This document shows, piece after piece, positions 23,349 through 30,320 of a stretch of 50,449 nucleotides of DNA (position 1 is the first letter of the stretch; every line of letters starts with the position of its first letter). The notes beneath the pieces were generated by a model. That model searched no databases. It was not told where the DNA came from and saw only the letters and a list, made by a program, of their open reading frames with translations. The stretch comes from an uncultured Erysipelotrichaceae bacterium (GTDB taxonomy: Bacteria; Bacillota_I; Bacilli_A; RF39; UBA660): assembly GCA_902780585.1 (NCBI GenBank), contig CACZGA010000015.1, positions 1 through 50,449 on the forward strand. Direction: 5' to 3'. A program made the translations under genes and the position numbers.

Positions 23349-24833
23349 ATGAGTTTATCTAAATCAAGATATTGTACTGGGATAAGATGTAAAAAAGAAT
23401 TATGGTTATCATGTTTTAAAAGTGAAGTGGCAGAAGAACAAGATAATGATGCAGTACTAGACAATGGTAATAAAGTAGGAGATTTTGCTAGAGGCTTATT
23501 TGGAGACGATTATATATTAATTGAATATAACGATAATAAGAAAATAATGATAGAAGAAACAAAAAAATATTTAGATAAAAAACCTAATATTATTTGTGAA
23601 GCATCTTTTAATTATAATAATAATTTTTGTGCAGTGGATGTATTAAAAAATGATTTAGATGGAGTAGAAATATATGAAGTAAAGTCTTCTACGGAAATTA
23701 GTGATATTTATATTGATGATATTTCTTACCAAACATGGGTGTTAAAAAAATGTGGTTTAAATGTTAAAAAGTCTTATTTAGTACATATTAATAGTAAGTA
23801 TATTAAAAAGGGAAAAGTAGATAGAAATAAGTTTTTTAAAATTGAAGAAATTACGCCTAGAGACATGGGGTTAATTGAAGAAAATGTTAAAGAGTTAGAG
23901 AGTATTTTAAATAGTGATAGAGAACCAGATATTGATATTTCTTTAGCTTGTAAAAAGAATAAGATGGTTTCTTATGATTGTCCATTTTTTAATTATTGTA
24001 TTAGGAATTTACCAAGACCTAATATATTTGATGTAGGTTGGAGAACTAGTTTTAATAAGAAATTAGATTTTTATTATAATAATTTAATTACTTATAGTGA
24101 TATTTTAGCTTCTGGGGGAATTAGTACTAAAGCTGATAATCAAATGAATTGTGAATTAAATAACTTAGGAAAAATAATAGATAGAGATAGTATTAAGAAA
24201 TTATTAAGTACTTTTACGTATCCTTTATATTTTTTAGATTTTGAGTCTTATCAAGTAGCAATTCCAGAAATAGATGGTACTCGTCCATACCAACAAATAT
24301 GTTTTCAGTATAGTTTGCATTATTATTTAGAAGAAGATGGAGAACTATTTCATAAAGAGTATTTAAGTGAAGATTATGATGGTAATCCAATGTATGGGTT
24401 GTGCAAACAGTTATGTGAAGATATTCCAATGAATTCTTGTGTACTTGTTTATAACCAATCTTTTGAAATTACTAGATTAAAAGAAATGGCTTCTTTATTT
24501 CCAGAATTTAGTGATCATTTATTAAATATTGTGGATAATATAAAAGACTTACTACCACCATTTAGAAATCAAGAATATTATGTAAAAGAAATGGGAGGAA
24601 GTGCTTCTATTAAAAAAGTATTACCTGCCTTATTTCCTGGTGATGAAAAATTGGATTACCATAATCTTGAACAAGTCCATAAAGGAGACGAAGCAAGTAA
24701 TGCTTATTTATCTTTAAAAACGTTACCTTATGAGGAGCAAGAAAAATTACGATATAGCTTACTTAGATATTGTGAATTAGATACTTATGCAATGGTAAAA
24801 ATATGGGGAAAATTAAAAGAAGTGAGTGAGTAA
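23349..24833 (+). CDS. DUF2779-type protein: Cas4/RecB-like nuclease fused to a DEDD exonuclease-like domain
   Basis: The protein has 494 residues. The N-terminal part (about 1-215) has PD-(D/E)XK features: ICEASF, CAVDVL, YEVKSS (catalytic E-x-K) and the helix SYQTWVLKK. Cysteines at the start (RYCTGIRC) and at the end of the domain (ACKKNKMVSYDCPFFNYC) fit a Cas4/AddB-type 4Fe-4S cluster. The C-terminal part (about 285-494) resembles a DEDD exonuclease: FLDFESY, VYNQSFE and YCELDTYAM carry the expected acidic residues. Substrate and pathway are unknown; no CRISPR array is present. The ATG at 23349 follows TAGGTGAT. The next nuclease gene starts one base after its stop codon. Confidence 0.82.
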   Translation: MSLSKSRYCTGIRCKKELWLSCFKSEVAEEQDNDAVLDNGNKVGDFARGLFGDDYILIEYNDNKKIMIEETKKYLDKKPNIICEASFNYNNNFCAVDVLKNDLDGVEIYEVKSSTEISDIYIDDISYQTWVLKKCGLNVKKSYLVHINSKYIKKGKVDRNKFFKIEEITPRDMGLIEENVKELESILNSDREPDIDISLACKKNKMVSYDCPFFNYCIRNLPRPNIFDVGWRTSFNKKLDFYYNNLITYSDILASGGISTKADNQMNCELNNLGKIIDRDSIKKLLSTFTYPLYFLDFESYQVAIPEIDGTRPYQQICFQYSLHYYLEEDGELFHKEYLSEDYDGNPMYGLCKQLCEDIPMNSCVLVYNQSFEITRLKEMASLFPEFSDHLLNIVDNIKDLLPPFRNQEYYVKEMGGSASIKKVLPALFPGDEKLDYHNLEQVHKGDEASNAYLSLKTLPYEEQEKLRYSLLRYCELDTYAMVKIWGKLKEVSE

Positions 24834-24834
24834 A

Positions 24835-25506
24835 ATGACTGGATTAGAGAAAGTAATATATAGTAAAATTATTTTTCCTTTTTTGCCTAAGAAAAAGTGT
24901 GATAATTTTTTTAATAAGTTAGTTGAAATACCTACTGAAGATAGATTTAAGGAAAGTAAAATACTAATAATTAATAAAAATAAAAAAGGAGTTACGTATG
25001 ATTCTCCTTATGAAAAAGAAATAATAGAAGATTTAGATGGTTGTGGTTTCGTTAAAAAGATAAAGACTCAATCATTAATAATAAATTATAAATCTAAAGT
25101 ATCTATTAAAACAAAAAAATATTATCCTGATATACAAGTATTATTAGAAGATGGAAGATTTGTTTTAATTGAAGTAAAACCCTTTAAAGAGATGGTTAAT
25201 AATCATAATATAATGAAACATGAAGCTTTAGAAAAATATTGTAAAAGGAATAGATATGGTTATGCTATAGTAGATTATGATTATTATTCTTTTGAAGATT
25301 TAAAAAAAGAAAAAGTATCTAGAGAAATACAAGATAAATTTATTAATTTTGTTAAAAGGAAAAAAGAAGTTACTTTTGATGAGTGTAGTACTTTTAAAAA
25401 GAATAATAATATAACTGATTATCAAATATGTTTTATTATTTGGAATAATAGGAATAATATAAAGTACCAGCAACATAAAATTATGTATAAAAAAGAAGAG
25501 GAATAG
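24835..25506 (+). CDS. TnsA-like PD-(D/E)XK endonuclease domain protein
   Basis: The protein has 223 residues. The centre carries a restriction-type nuclease core: YDSPYEKEIIEDLD (early Glu), YYPDIQVLLEDGRFVLIEVK (Asp and E-x-K) and a Lys/His-rich helix, the pattern of the TnsA N-terminal domain. No TnsB, TnsC or transposon ends are nearby, so it is not part of a recognisable Tn7-like element. It starts one base after the Cas4-like/DEDD gene, so the two are co-transcribed and may act together in DNA repair or defence (inference). It ends at a strong terminator. Confidence 0.7.
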   Translation: MTGLEKVIYSKIIFPFLPKKKCDNFFNKLVEIPTEDRFKESKILIINKNKKGVTYDSPYEKEIIEDLDGCGFVKKIKTQSLIINYKSKVSIKTKKYYPDIQVLLEDGRFVLIEVKPFKEMVNNHNIMKHEALEKYCKRNRYGYAIVDYDYYSFEDLKKEKVSREIQDKFINFVKRKKEVTFDECSTFKKNNNITDYQICFIIWNNRNNIKYQQHKIMYKKEEE

Positions 25507-25511
25507 TATAG

Positions 25512-25542
25512 CAGTTTACATATAAATGTAGACTGTTTTTTT
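25512..25542 (+). terminator. Terminator of the nuclease gene pair
   Basis: CAGTTTACAT pairs with ATGTAGACTG (one G-T) around ATAA, followed by eight T. Confidence 0.9.
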
Positions 25543-25550
25543 ATTGATTC

Positions 25551-25579
25551 TTGACAAACTTAATAATGCATTATATATA
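25551..25579 (+). promoter_or_regulatory. Promoter of the 25607 operon
   Basis: Perfect TTGACA at 25551-25556, 17 bases, TATATA at 25574-25579. Confidence 0.75.
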
Positions 25580-25606
25580 TGATTTAGTAGATGATAGGAG
25601 AGGAAT

Positions 25607-26179
25607 ATGAGATTAAAAGGCTTTTTTATAACAACTATTATTTTTACTGTTTTTTATATTCTTTTTTTCTATGTGTTTGATAAGATCGTTTTAGCTAATG
25701 AACAAAAAAGAAATAAGAAAAGAATTGATTCTATACTTGATGAAAGTAGGTTTTCTTTGTTTGCTCAATTTTATGGTTTGAATACTGTAGTATCAAGAAA
25801 TATACTAGAGAGAATATTTAATGAGGTACCTAGAATGCCATCTATTTCTATATCAAGTTGTAGTAGTAATTATCAAATTACACCATATGAATTTATAGTA
25901 GCGGTAGTTTATTTAGAATATTATCATTTAATGGAGTTAAAAGAAGTATATTTTGATGGTAATGTTATGATTCCTGTTAGACAAAATAACTTAAGTTTAA
26001 TATTAAAGTATCAACCTTTTTTTGTTAAAAAGACTGTTTATAATGATATTGTTGAAAATATAGGACAAAGTGCTATTAGAGAGATGGATAGTTTAAATCA
26101 ATTATATTTGATACCAGGAGTTAGGATTATTAATTCGCAAATTTATTATTATGTAGGTGATATTAATGAGGATAAATAG
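25607..26179 (+). CDS. Membrane-anchored protein of unknown function
   Basis: The protein has 190 residues with one N-terminal membrane segment (about 6-27) and a mixed alpha/beta remainder on one side of the membrane. Two close cysteines (SSCSSNY is preceded by SISI) do not form a clear metal site. I recognise no family. It overlaps the downstream transglutaminase-like gene by 14 bases and shares its promoter, which suggests a joint envelope role. GGAG precedes the ATG. Confidence 0.65.
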   Translation: MRLKGFFITTIIFTVFYILFFYVFDKIVLANEQKRNKKRIDSILDESRFSLFAQFYGLNTVVSRNILERIFNEVPRMPSISISSCSSNYQITPYEFIVAVVYLEYYHLMELKEVYFDGNVMIPVRQNNLSLILKYQPFFVKKTVYNDIVENIGQSAIREMDSLNQLYLIPGVRIINSQIYYYVGDINEDK

Positions 26180-27026
26180 AACTGTATTATATTTTATTAT
26201 TGTTATAAGCTTTTTCTTTTTTAATTTTTATTTTAGACCTGTACAAGGTAATCCTTTAATGACTAGTAAATATAAAAATAGTTCTGCTTATGTTAATAAT
26301 TTGTATGTAAGTGATGAATTCTTTAAGAAGAATTCTATGAATAAAGATGAATATTATATTTATGAGCATTTAATTGATGATGTAAAAAAAGGTAGAGGAC
26401 ATTCTATTATTAAGTGTAAGACTAAGGGGTGTTCTGCAACTTATATGACGGCTTATGAAGCAATTTATTTAGATCATCCAGAATTAATTGCTTTTCAGTC
26501 TTCTTCTTGGAAAGAAAGTGATAATACTTTAGATGTTTCCTATTTATTATTAGGTAAGTTACAAGCTTTTTTAGGTACTAGAAGAATTGAAAGAGAGATT
26601 TCGATTGTGCAAAAAGAAACAAAGAATATGACTGATAAAGAAAAAATATTATTTGTTTATAATTATGTAGCAAGTCATGATTATGATCATTTATTTATGT
26701 ATTCTAGTTCTAATCAATCAGCTTATAGTTTCTTTACTAAAGGATCTTCTGTGTGTGCTGGTTTTGCGAAAGCTTCACAATTATTATTCCAAAATATTGG
26801 GATTAATTCATATCTAGTTATGAATACTGATCATATGTGGAATTATGTTGAGTATGAAGGAAAATATTATGTTTTTGATGCGACTATGGGTACGGGATTT
26901 AGAAAAGATAGTAGCAATTATTATAGTGGTTTAGGAGAAACTACGGTTGGTGTTACTAAGGGGTATTTCGAAAATTTTTATCCTCCAATAGAAGATACTA
27001 AGTTAAGAACTGTTTTTGGAGTATGA
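26166..27026 (+). CDS. Secreted or anchored transglutaminase-like protein
   Basis: The protein has 286 residues with an N-terminal hydrophobic segment (about 5-22) acting as signal or anchor. The catalytic triad of the transglutaminase-like fold is visible: Cys197 in SVCAGFAKASQLL, His223 in DHMWNYVEY and Asp238 in YYVFDATMG. Bacterial members are usually cysteine proteases or cross-linkers acting at the cell surface. I chose the ATG at 26166, preceded by AGGTGAT, over an in-frame GTG at 26157. It is translationally coupled to the upstream membrane protein. Confidence 0.8.
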   Translation: MRINRTVLYFIIVISFFFFNFYFRPVQGNPLMTSKYKNSSAYVNNLYVSDEFFKKNSMNKDEYYIYEHLIDDVKKGRGHSIIKCKTKGCSATYMTAYEAIYLDHPELIAFQSSSWKESDNTLDVSYLLLGKLQAFLGTRRIEREISIVQKETKNMTDKEKILFVYNYVASHDYDHLFMYSSSNQSAYSFFTKGSSVCAGFAKASQLLFQNIGINSYLVMNTDHMWNYVEYEGKYYVFDATMGTGFRKDSSNYYSGLGETTVGVTKGYFENFYPPIEDTKLRTVFGV

Positions 27027-27032
27027 TATAAT
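27024..27032 (+). promoter_or_regulatory. Extended -10 promoter of the small basic protein gene
   Basis: TGA followed by TATAAT at 27027-27032; the TGA is also the stop codon of the preceding gene. Confidence 0.55.
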
Positions 27033-27051
27033 ATTTATAGGAGGAATCTTT

Positions 27052-27255
27052 ATGGATATTATTAAAAAAATTGAAAAAGAAGCAAAAAGTATTTTAAAAG
27101 ACGAGAAGAAAAAAGAAAAAGCAGGAGATGCAGTTGAAGATGTTTTAAAGACTGTTAAAAAAAGTGTTAAAGATGAAAAACATAAAAAAATGATTGATGG
27201 TCTTATAAATTCTGTAGATAAGGCTACTACTAGTAAGAAGAAAAAGAAAAAATAA
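27052..27255 (+). CDS. Small lysine-rich helical protein, unknown function
   Basis: The protein has 67 residues, is highly charged and mostly helical (EKEAKSILKDEKKKEKAGD, then VEDVLKTVKKSVKDEK), and ends in a run of lysines. The pattern recalls small amphipathic stress proteins and some antitoxin-like proteins but no family can be named. AGGAGG at 27039-27044 fixes the ATG at 27052; an earlier in-frame ATG lies upstream of the likely RNA start. Its terminator is partly formed by the lysine codons themselves. Confidence 0.65.
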   Translation: MDIIKKIEKEAKSILKDEKKKEKAGDAVEDVLKTVKKSVKDEKHKKMIDGLINSVDKATTSKKKKKK

Positions 27256-27274
27256 AATTTCTTTTTCTTTTTTT
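27238..27274 (+). terminator. Terminator built from the lysine-codon tail
   Basis: AAGAAAAAGAAA, inside the end of the gene, pairs with TTTCTTTTTCTT (12 bp) and is followed by a T run. It is all A-T and G-C free except for two pairs. Confidence 0.6.
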
Positions 27275-27281
27275 ATCATTT

Positions 27282-27308
27282 TTAGCACTTTCTATTGACA
27301 AGTGCTAA
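27282..27308. promoter_or_regulatory. CIRCE operator (HrcA-type) of hsp20
   Basis: TTAGCACTT, nine bases, AAGTGCTAA: the CIRCE consensus TTAGCACTC-N9-GAGTGCTAA with one symmetric change in each arm. The right half-site begins on the last base of the -35 box, so HrcA binding would block RNA polymerase. Confidence 0.9.
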
Positions 27309-27323
27309 AAATAGTGATACTAT
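27295..27323 (+). promoter_or_regulatory. Promoter of hsp20
   Basis: Perfect TTGACA at 27295-27300, 17 bases, TACTAT at 27318-27323. The -35 box lies inside the CIRCE inverted repeat. Confidence 0.85.
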
Positions 27324-27380
27324 TTAATTGTAGTAAGAAATTACTACATAGACATTAATTATGAAAGGAAGTTGATATAT

Positions 27381-27800
27381 ATGATGTTAATGCCTAGAGT
27401 ATTTGATGATGACTTTTTTAGAGATGATTTTTTCAAAAGACCAGAAAAAATGAACTTTCAATTGATGAAAACAGATATTAGGGAGACAGATAGTCAGTAT
27501 TTACTAGAGATTGATCTTCCTGGATATAAAAAGGAAGATATCAAGATTGATGTAACTGATGGATATCTTACAATTAATGCTAAAACTAATCATGAAGAAA
27601 AAGAAGAGGATGATAAAGGAAACTATGTTAGACGTGAGAGATTTACTGGGGAATGTACTCGTAGTTTCTATGTAGGAGAAGATGTTAAAATTGATGAAAT
27701 TAAAGCTTCTTTCAAAAATGGTATATTAATACTTGAAGTACCTAAAGTAAATCCTGATGATAATCCTCCTGAAAAGAAATATATTGAAATTGGTGATTAA
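27381..27800 (+). CDS. hsp20: Small heat shock protein, Hsp20/alpha-crystallin family
   Basis: The protein has 139 residues. The alpha-crystallin domain spans about 27-125 with the typical KTDIRETDSQYLLEIDLPG start, an ERFTGECTRSF strand region and the closing FKNGILILEVPK (G-x-L motif). It is a cytosolic holdase that keeps unfolding proteins soluble. RBS AAAGGAAG stands about 10 bases before the first of two nearby ATG codons; the second, at 27384, is possible. HrcA-type control is indicated by the CIRCE element over the promoter. Confidence 0.93.
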   Translation: MMLMPRVFDDDFFRDDFFKRPEKMNFQLMKTDIRETDSQYLLEIDLPGYKKEDIKIDVTDGYLTINAKTNHEEKEEDDKGNYVRRERFTGECTRSFYVGEDVKIDEIKASFKNGILILEVPKVNPDDNPPEKKYIEIGD

Positions 27801-27805
27801 TGAAG

Positions 27806-27830
27806 AGAGTCTAGTATTAGACTCTTTTTT
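27806..27830 (+). terminator. Terminator of hsp20
   Basis: AGAGTCTA pairs with TAGACTCT around GTAT and is followed by a T run. Confidence 0.9.
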
Positions 27831-27831
27831 G

Positions 27832-27840
27832 TGCTATAAT
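27832..27840 (+). promoter_or_regulatory. Extended -10 promoter of the RluD-type gene
   Basis: TGC followed by TATAAT at 27835-27840, immediately after the hsp20 terminator. Confidence 0.55.
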
Positions 27841-27862
27841 TTAGACGTTTGGAGGTACTATT

Positions 27863-28762
27863 ATGGTTATTATTTCAGTAGAAGATAATGAAGATATAAG
27901 AATTGATAAATATTTAGCTGAGAAGTTAGATATATCTCGTAGTAAAGTACAAAAACTTATTAATGAAGAAAAGATAATTGTAAATAATAAAGTTGTATCT
28001 AATTCTTATTCTGTTAAGATAGATGATGTAATTGAAGTAAATGATGAGCTTGATTATAATATTTCAGTGGAAGCTGAAGATATACCTATTGATATTGTAT
28101 ATGAAGATGATGATTTACTAATTATTAATAAAGAGAGTGGTATGGTTGTACATCCTGCTCCAGGACATTATCATGGGACTCTTGTTAATGCACTTCTATA
28201 TTTATACCCATTAAATAGTGGAGATAAGGAAAGACCGGGTATTGTACATAGATTAGATAAAGATACTAGTGGCTTAATGGTAGTGGCAAAAAATGAATGG
28301 ACTCATGAAAAACTTGGAGAAATGATTTCCACAAAAAAAGTGGAAAGAAAGTATTTAGCACTTGTGCAAGGTGTTATTAAACATGAGACTGGGAAAATTG
28401 ATGCGCCTATTGGGAGAGATAGTCATAATCGTCAGAAAATGGCTGTTACTGATGTACATGGAAAAGAAGCTATTACACATTTTAAAGTATTAGAAACTTT
28501 TGATAATACTAGTTATATTGAATGTATACTTGATACTGGTAGAACTCATCAAATAAGAGTACATATGGCTTATATAGGACATCCTGTTTTAAATGATCCT
28601 TTATATGGCAAAGGTAATTGTACGGAGTTTGGGCAAATGTTACATTCATATGCCATTCGCTTTAATCATCCTAGGACGGGAAAAGAGTTATTTTTTACTG
28701 TAAATCCTCCTGAAGAGTTTATAAAAAAACTAGAAGAATTAAGGAAAGAAAACAAGGATTAA
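27863..28762 (+). CDS. rluD: RluA/RluD-family pseudouridine synthase
   Basis: The protein has 299 residues. An N-terminal S4 RNA-binding domain (about 12-60, IRIDKYLAEKLDISRSKVQ) precedes the synthase domain with the catalytic-Asp motif GIVHRLDKDTSGLM (near 130) and the GRTHQIRVHM strand. It converts uridines to pseudouridine, most likely in the 23S rRNA helix 69 region if it is RluD proper; the exact site cannot be told from sequence alone. GGAGG precedes the ATG. It is a single-gene unit with its own terminator. Confidence 0.92.
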   Translation: MVIISVEDNEDIRIDKYLAEKLDISRSKVQKLINEEKIIVNNKVVSNSYSVKIDDVIEVNDELDYNISVEAEDIPIDIVYEDDDLLIINKESGMVVHPAPGHYHGTLVNALLYLYPLNSGDKERPGIVHRLDKDTSGLMVVAKNEWTHEKLGEMISTKKVERKYLALVQGVIKHETGKIDAPIGRDSHNRQKMAVTDVHGKEAITHFKVLETFDNTSYIECILDTGRTHQIRVHMAYIGHPVLNDPLYGKGNCTEFGQMLHSYAIRFNHPRTGKELFFTVNPPEEFIKKLEELRKENKD

Positions 28763-28783
28763 AATATTTGTTTTCTTTTTTTT
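28748..28783 (+). terminator. Terminator of the RluD-type gene
   Basis: GAAAACAA and TTGTTTTC pair around a loop that contains the stop codon; a T run follows. Confidence 0.8.
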
Positions 28784-28818
28784 GCTTTTATTGTATAATC
28801 TAGGCAAGAGGTGATATT

Positions 28819-29187
28819 GTGAAGTTTCAGGTTTATAATCCGGTTAAACAAAACTGTGATTGTGTTATTCGTACATTCATGAAATTGCTTGATAAGACTT
28901 ATGTAAGTGTAAAAGAAGAACTGATTTCTTTAGCATCTAATTTAGGATATGAATCCTACCAGGAGCAAGAAGTATTTGAAAAATATTTTGAAAAAAATGG
29001 TTTTACTAAAATAGAAGAAGATCCTGCTATTGTTAATGATTTATCATTTGATAGTGGTAGTTATGGTATTTTATGTGCTAGGGGGGATGATTATCATTTG
29101 TTCCCTGTAATAGATCATACGGCATATGATAAAAATGATCGTTTTTGGACGATGGATGTTGTATCTTTATATCGATTAGAAAAATAA
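28819..29187 (+). CDS. Small papain-fold-like (putative cysteine peptidase) protein
   Basis: The protein has 122 residues and no signal peptide. KQNCDCVIRTFMKLLDK near the start looks like the catalytic-Cys helix of a papain-like fold (Cys13 or Cys15), and DDYHLFPVID (His93) could supply the catalytic His. Similar short proteins with an NDCVIRA-type start occur in phages and Firmicutes. Activity is unproven. The start codon is GTG, supported by GAGGTGAT 4 bases before it. Confidence 0.6.
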   Translation: MKFQVYNPVKQNCDCVIRTFMKLLDKTYVSVKEELISLASNLGYESYQEQEVFEKYFEKNGFTKIEEDPAIVNDLSFDSGSYGILCARGDDYHLFPVIDHTAYDKNDRFWTMDVVSLYRLEK

Positions 29188-29204
29188 GGCTTAGGCCTTT
29201 TTTT
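29186..29204 (+). terminator. Terminator after the papain-fold-like gene
   Basis: AAGGC and GCCTT pair around TTAG, starting inside the stop codon, and are followed by TTTTT. Confidence 0.7.
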
Positions 29205-29363
29205 GTTTGGTATTTTTATGATAGTATATTAGTAGAAAGAGTTTATTATGAATTGGTTTTGATATATTCTTATTTTCACTTATATTTGTTGTTAAGTAGT
29301 TTTTTATTGGATTAATTATTAGGTAATGAATATATGATTATTGTTTATAGAAGTGGTTAGTTC

Positions 29364-29392
29364 TTGTCAAAAATGCATAAATGTGATATTAT
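29364..29392 (+). promoter_or_regulatory. Promoter of the 29416 gene
   Basis: TTGTCA at 29364-29369, 17 bases, TATTAT at 29387-29392. It fixes the start of the next gene at 29416 rather than further upstream. The 160 bases before it hold no gene. Confidence 0.75.
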
Positions 29393-29415
29393 TTATGACC
29401 GATATGGGTGATACT

Positions 29416-30240
29416 ATGGAGGATATTTATGATGTTAGACGTTATAACTTACGTGGACTATTAAAAGAAGAAATAGAGGAGCTTAGAAGTTTTTGGCCTA
29501 CTAAAGAAATAACTGATTATATTTATGTTAGATTTTGTCAATTATTTAATTATGATGAAAGATGGTTTTATGCGAAAAGTGAATATTTCAGAAATATTAT
29601 ATTTGAAAAAGAAATTGATATTAGTAATGTAGATACAAGTAAATTGATATGCAGTAGTTTTAGTAAGGCTTTAGTAAGTGCCTTAAATTCGTTATTAGAA
29701 GGTTGGGATAACTTTGATAAGGCAGAGGTTGTGAGTGATTCTCGTATTTTACATATGAGTGTTAAAGCGTTTTATAAAGATGGGACATTTAAAATTTATG
29801 ACCCAATTCTTGATTGGAATGATTTTTTGAATGCTAAAATAGGATTGCCTATTGAAGGAATCTCTTATAGTGATGAGGACTCTGAGTTAGATAGAAAAAA
29901 TAGAACTAGGTGTTCTATGGAAAGTATAGGATATACTGCTGATTATTTGGCGGTTTTAGATGAATTAAAATTATCAAAAGATTCAAAAATGTTAGCAGAA
30001 GATTTATTGGATTATTTGATAGCTAGTACTGATTTTAAAGGATTGGGTATGTATGAGATTAATGAGTTATTAAATTTAAAATGTGAGACAATAAGTGGTA
30101 AATCTTTAAGAGCTAATGGAATTGAATATACTAGTAGTGTGGATTTTTGGAATCTGATTAGTTTTTGTTTTAATGTAAATGGAAAATGTAGATATAGAGA
30201 AGAAGAAATTTCTGGTGTAGAATTTACTAAACTTAGATGA
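29416..30240 (+). CDS. Transglutaminase-like cysteine-protease-fold protein, cytoplasmic
   Basis: The protein has 274 residues and no signal or membrane segment. A possible Cys-His-Asp triad is visible: Cys79 in KLICSSFSKALVSALN, His113 in RILHMSVKAFYKDG and Asp129 in FKIYDPILDWND, the spacing expected of the transglutaminase-like fold. The C-terminal 100 residues are unassigned. The ATG at 29416 follows GGGTGATACT. The neighbour is an AMP-forming ligase with its own promoter; a shared pathway is possible but unproven. Confidence 0.55.
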   Translation: MEDIYDVRRYNLRGLLKEEIEELRSFWPTKEITDYIYVRFCQLFNYDERWFYAKSEYFRNIIFEKEIDISNVDTSKLICSSFSKALVSALNSLLEGWDNFDKAEVVSDSRILHMSVKAFYKDGTFKIYDPILDWNDFLNAKIGLPIEGISYSDEDSELDRKNRTRCSMESIGYTADYLAVLDELKLSKDSKMLAEDLLDYLIASTDFKGLGMYEINELLNLKCETISGKSLRANGIEYTSSVDFWNLISFCFNVNGKCRYREEEISGVEFTKLR

Positions 30241-30266
30241 TTTAGTCTTATGATATAATGTTAGAC

Positions 30267-30295
30267 TTGAAAAATCATAATAATTGTGTTATAAT
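30267..30295 (+). promoter_or_regulatory. Promoter of the AMP-forming ligase gene
   Basis: TTGAAA at 30267-30272, 17 bases, TATAAT at 30290-30295 with a TGT extension. A second TATAAT (30254-30259) lies just upstream. Confidence 0.8.
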
Positions 30296-30320
30296 ATAAG
30301 CCAAATTTAGGGGTGATAGT

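Noticed and set aside
24835..25506. Tn7-like transposon suggested by the TnsA-like gene
   Set aside because: No TnsB, TnsC, TnsD/TniQ or transposon ends are found around it; it is coupled to a nuclease gene instead.
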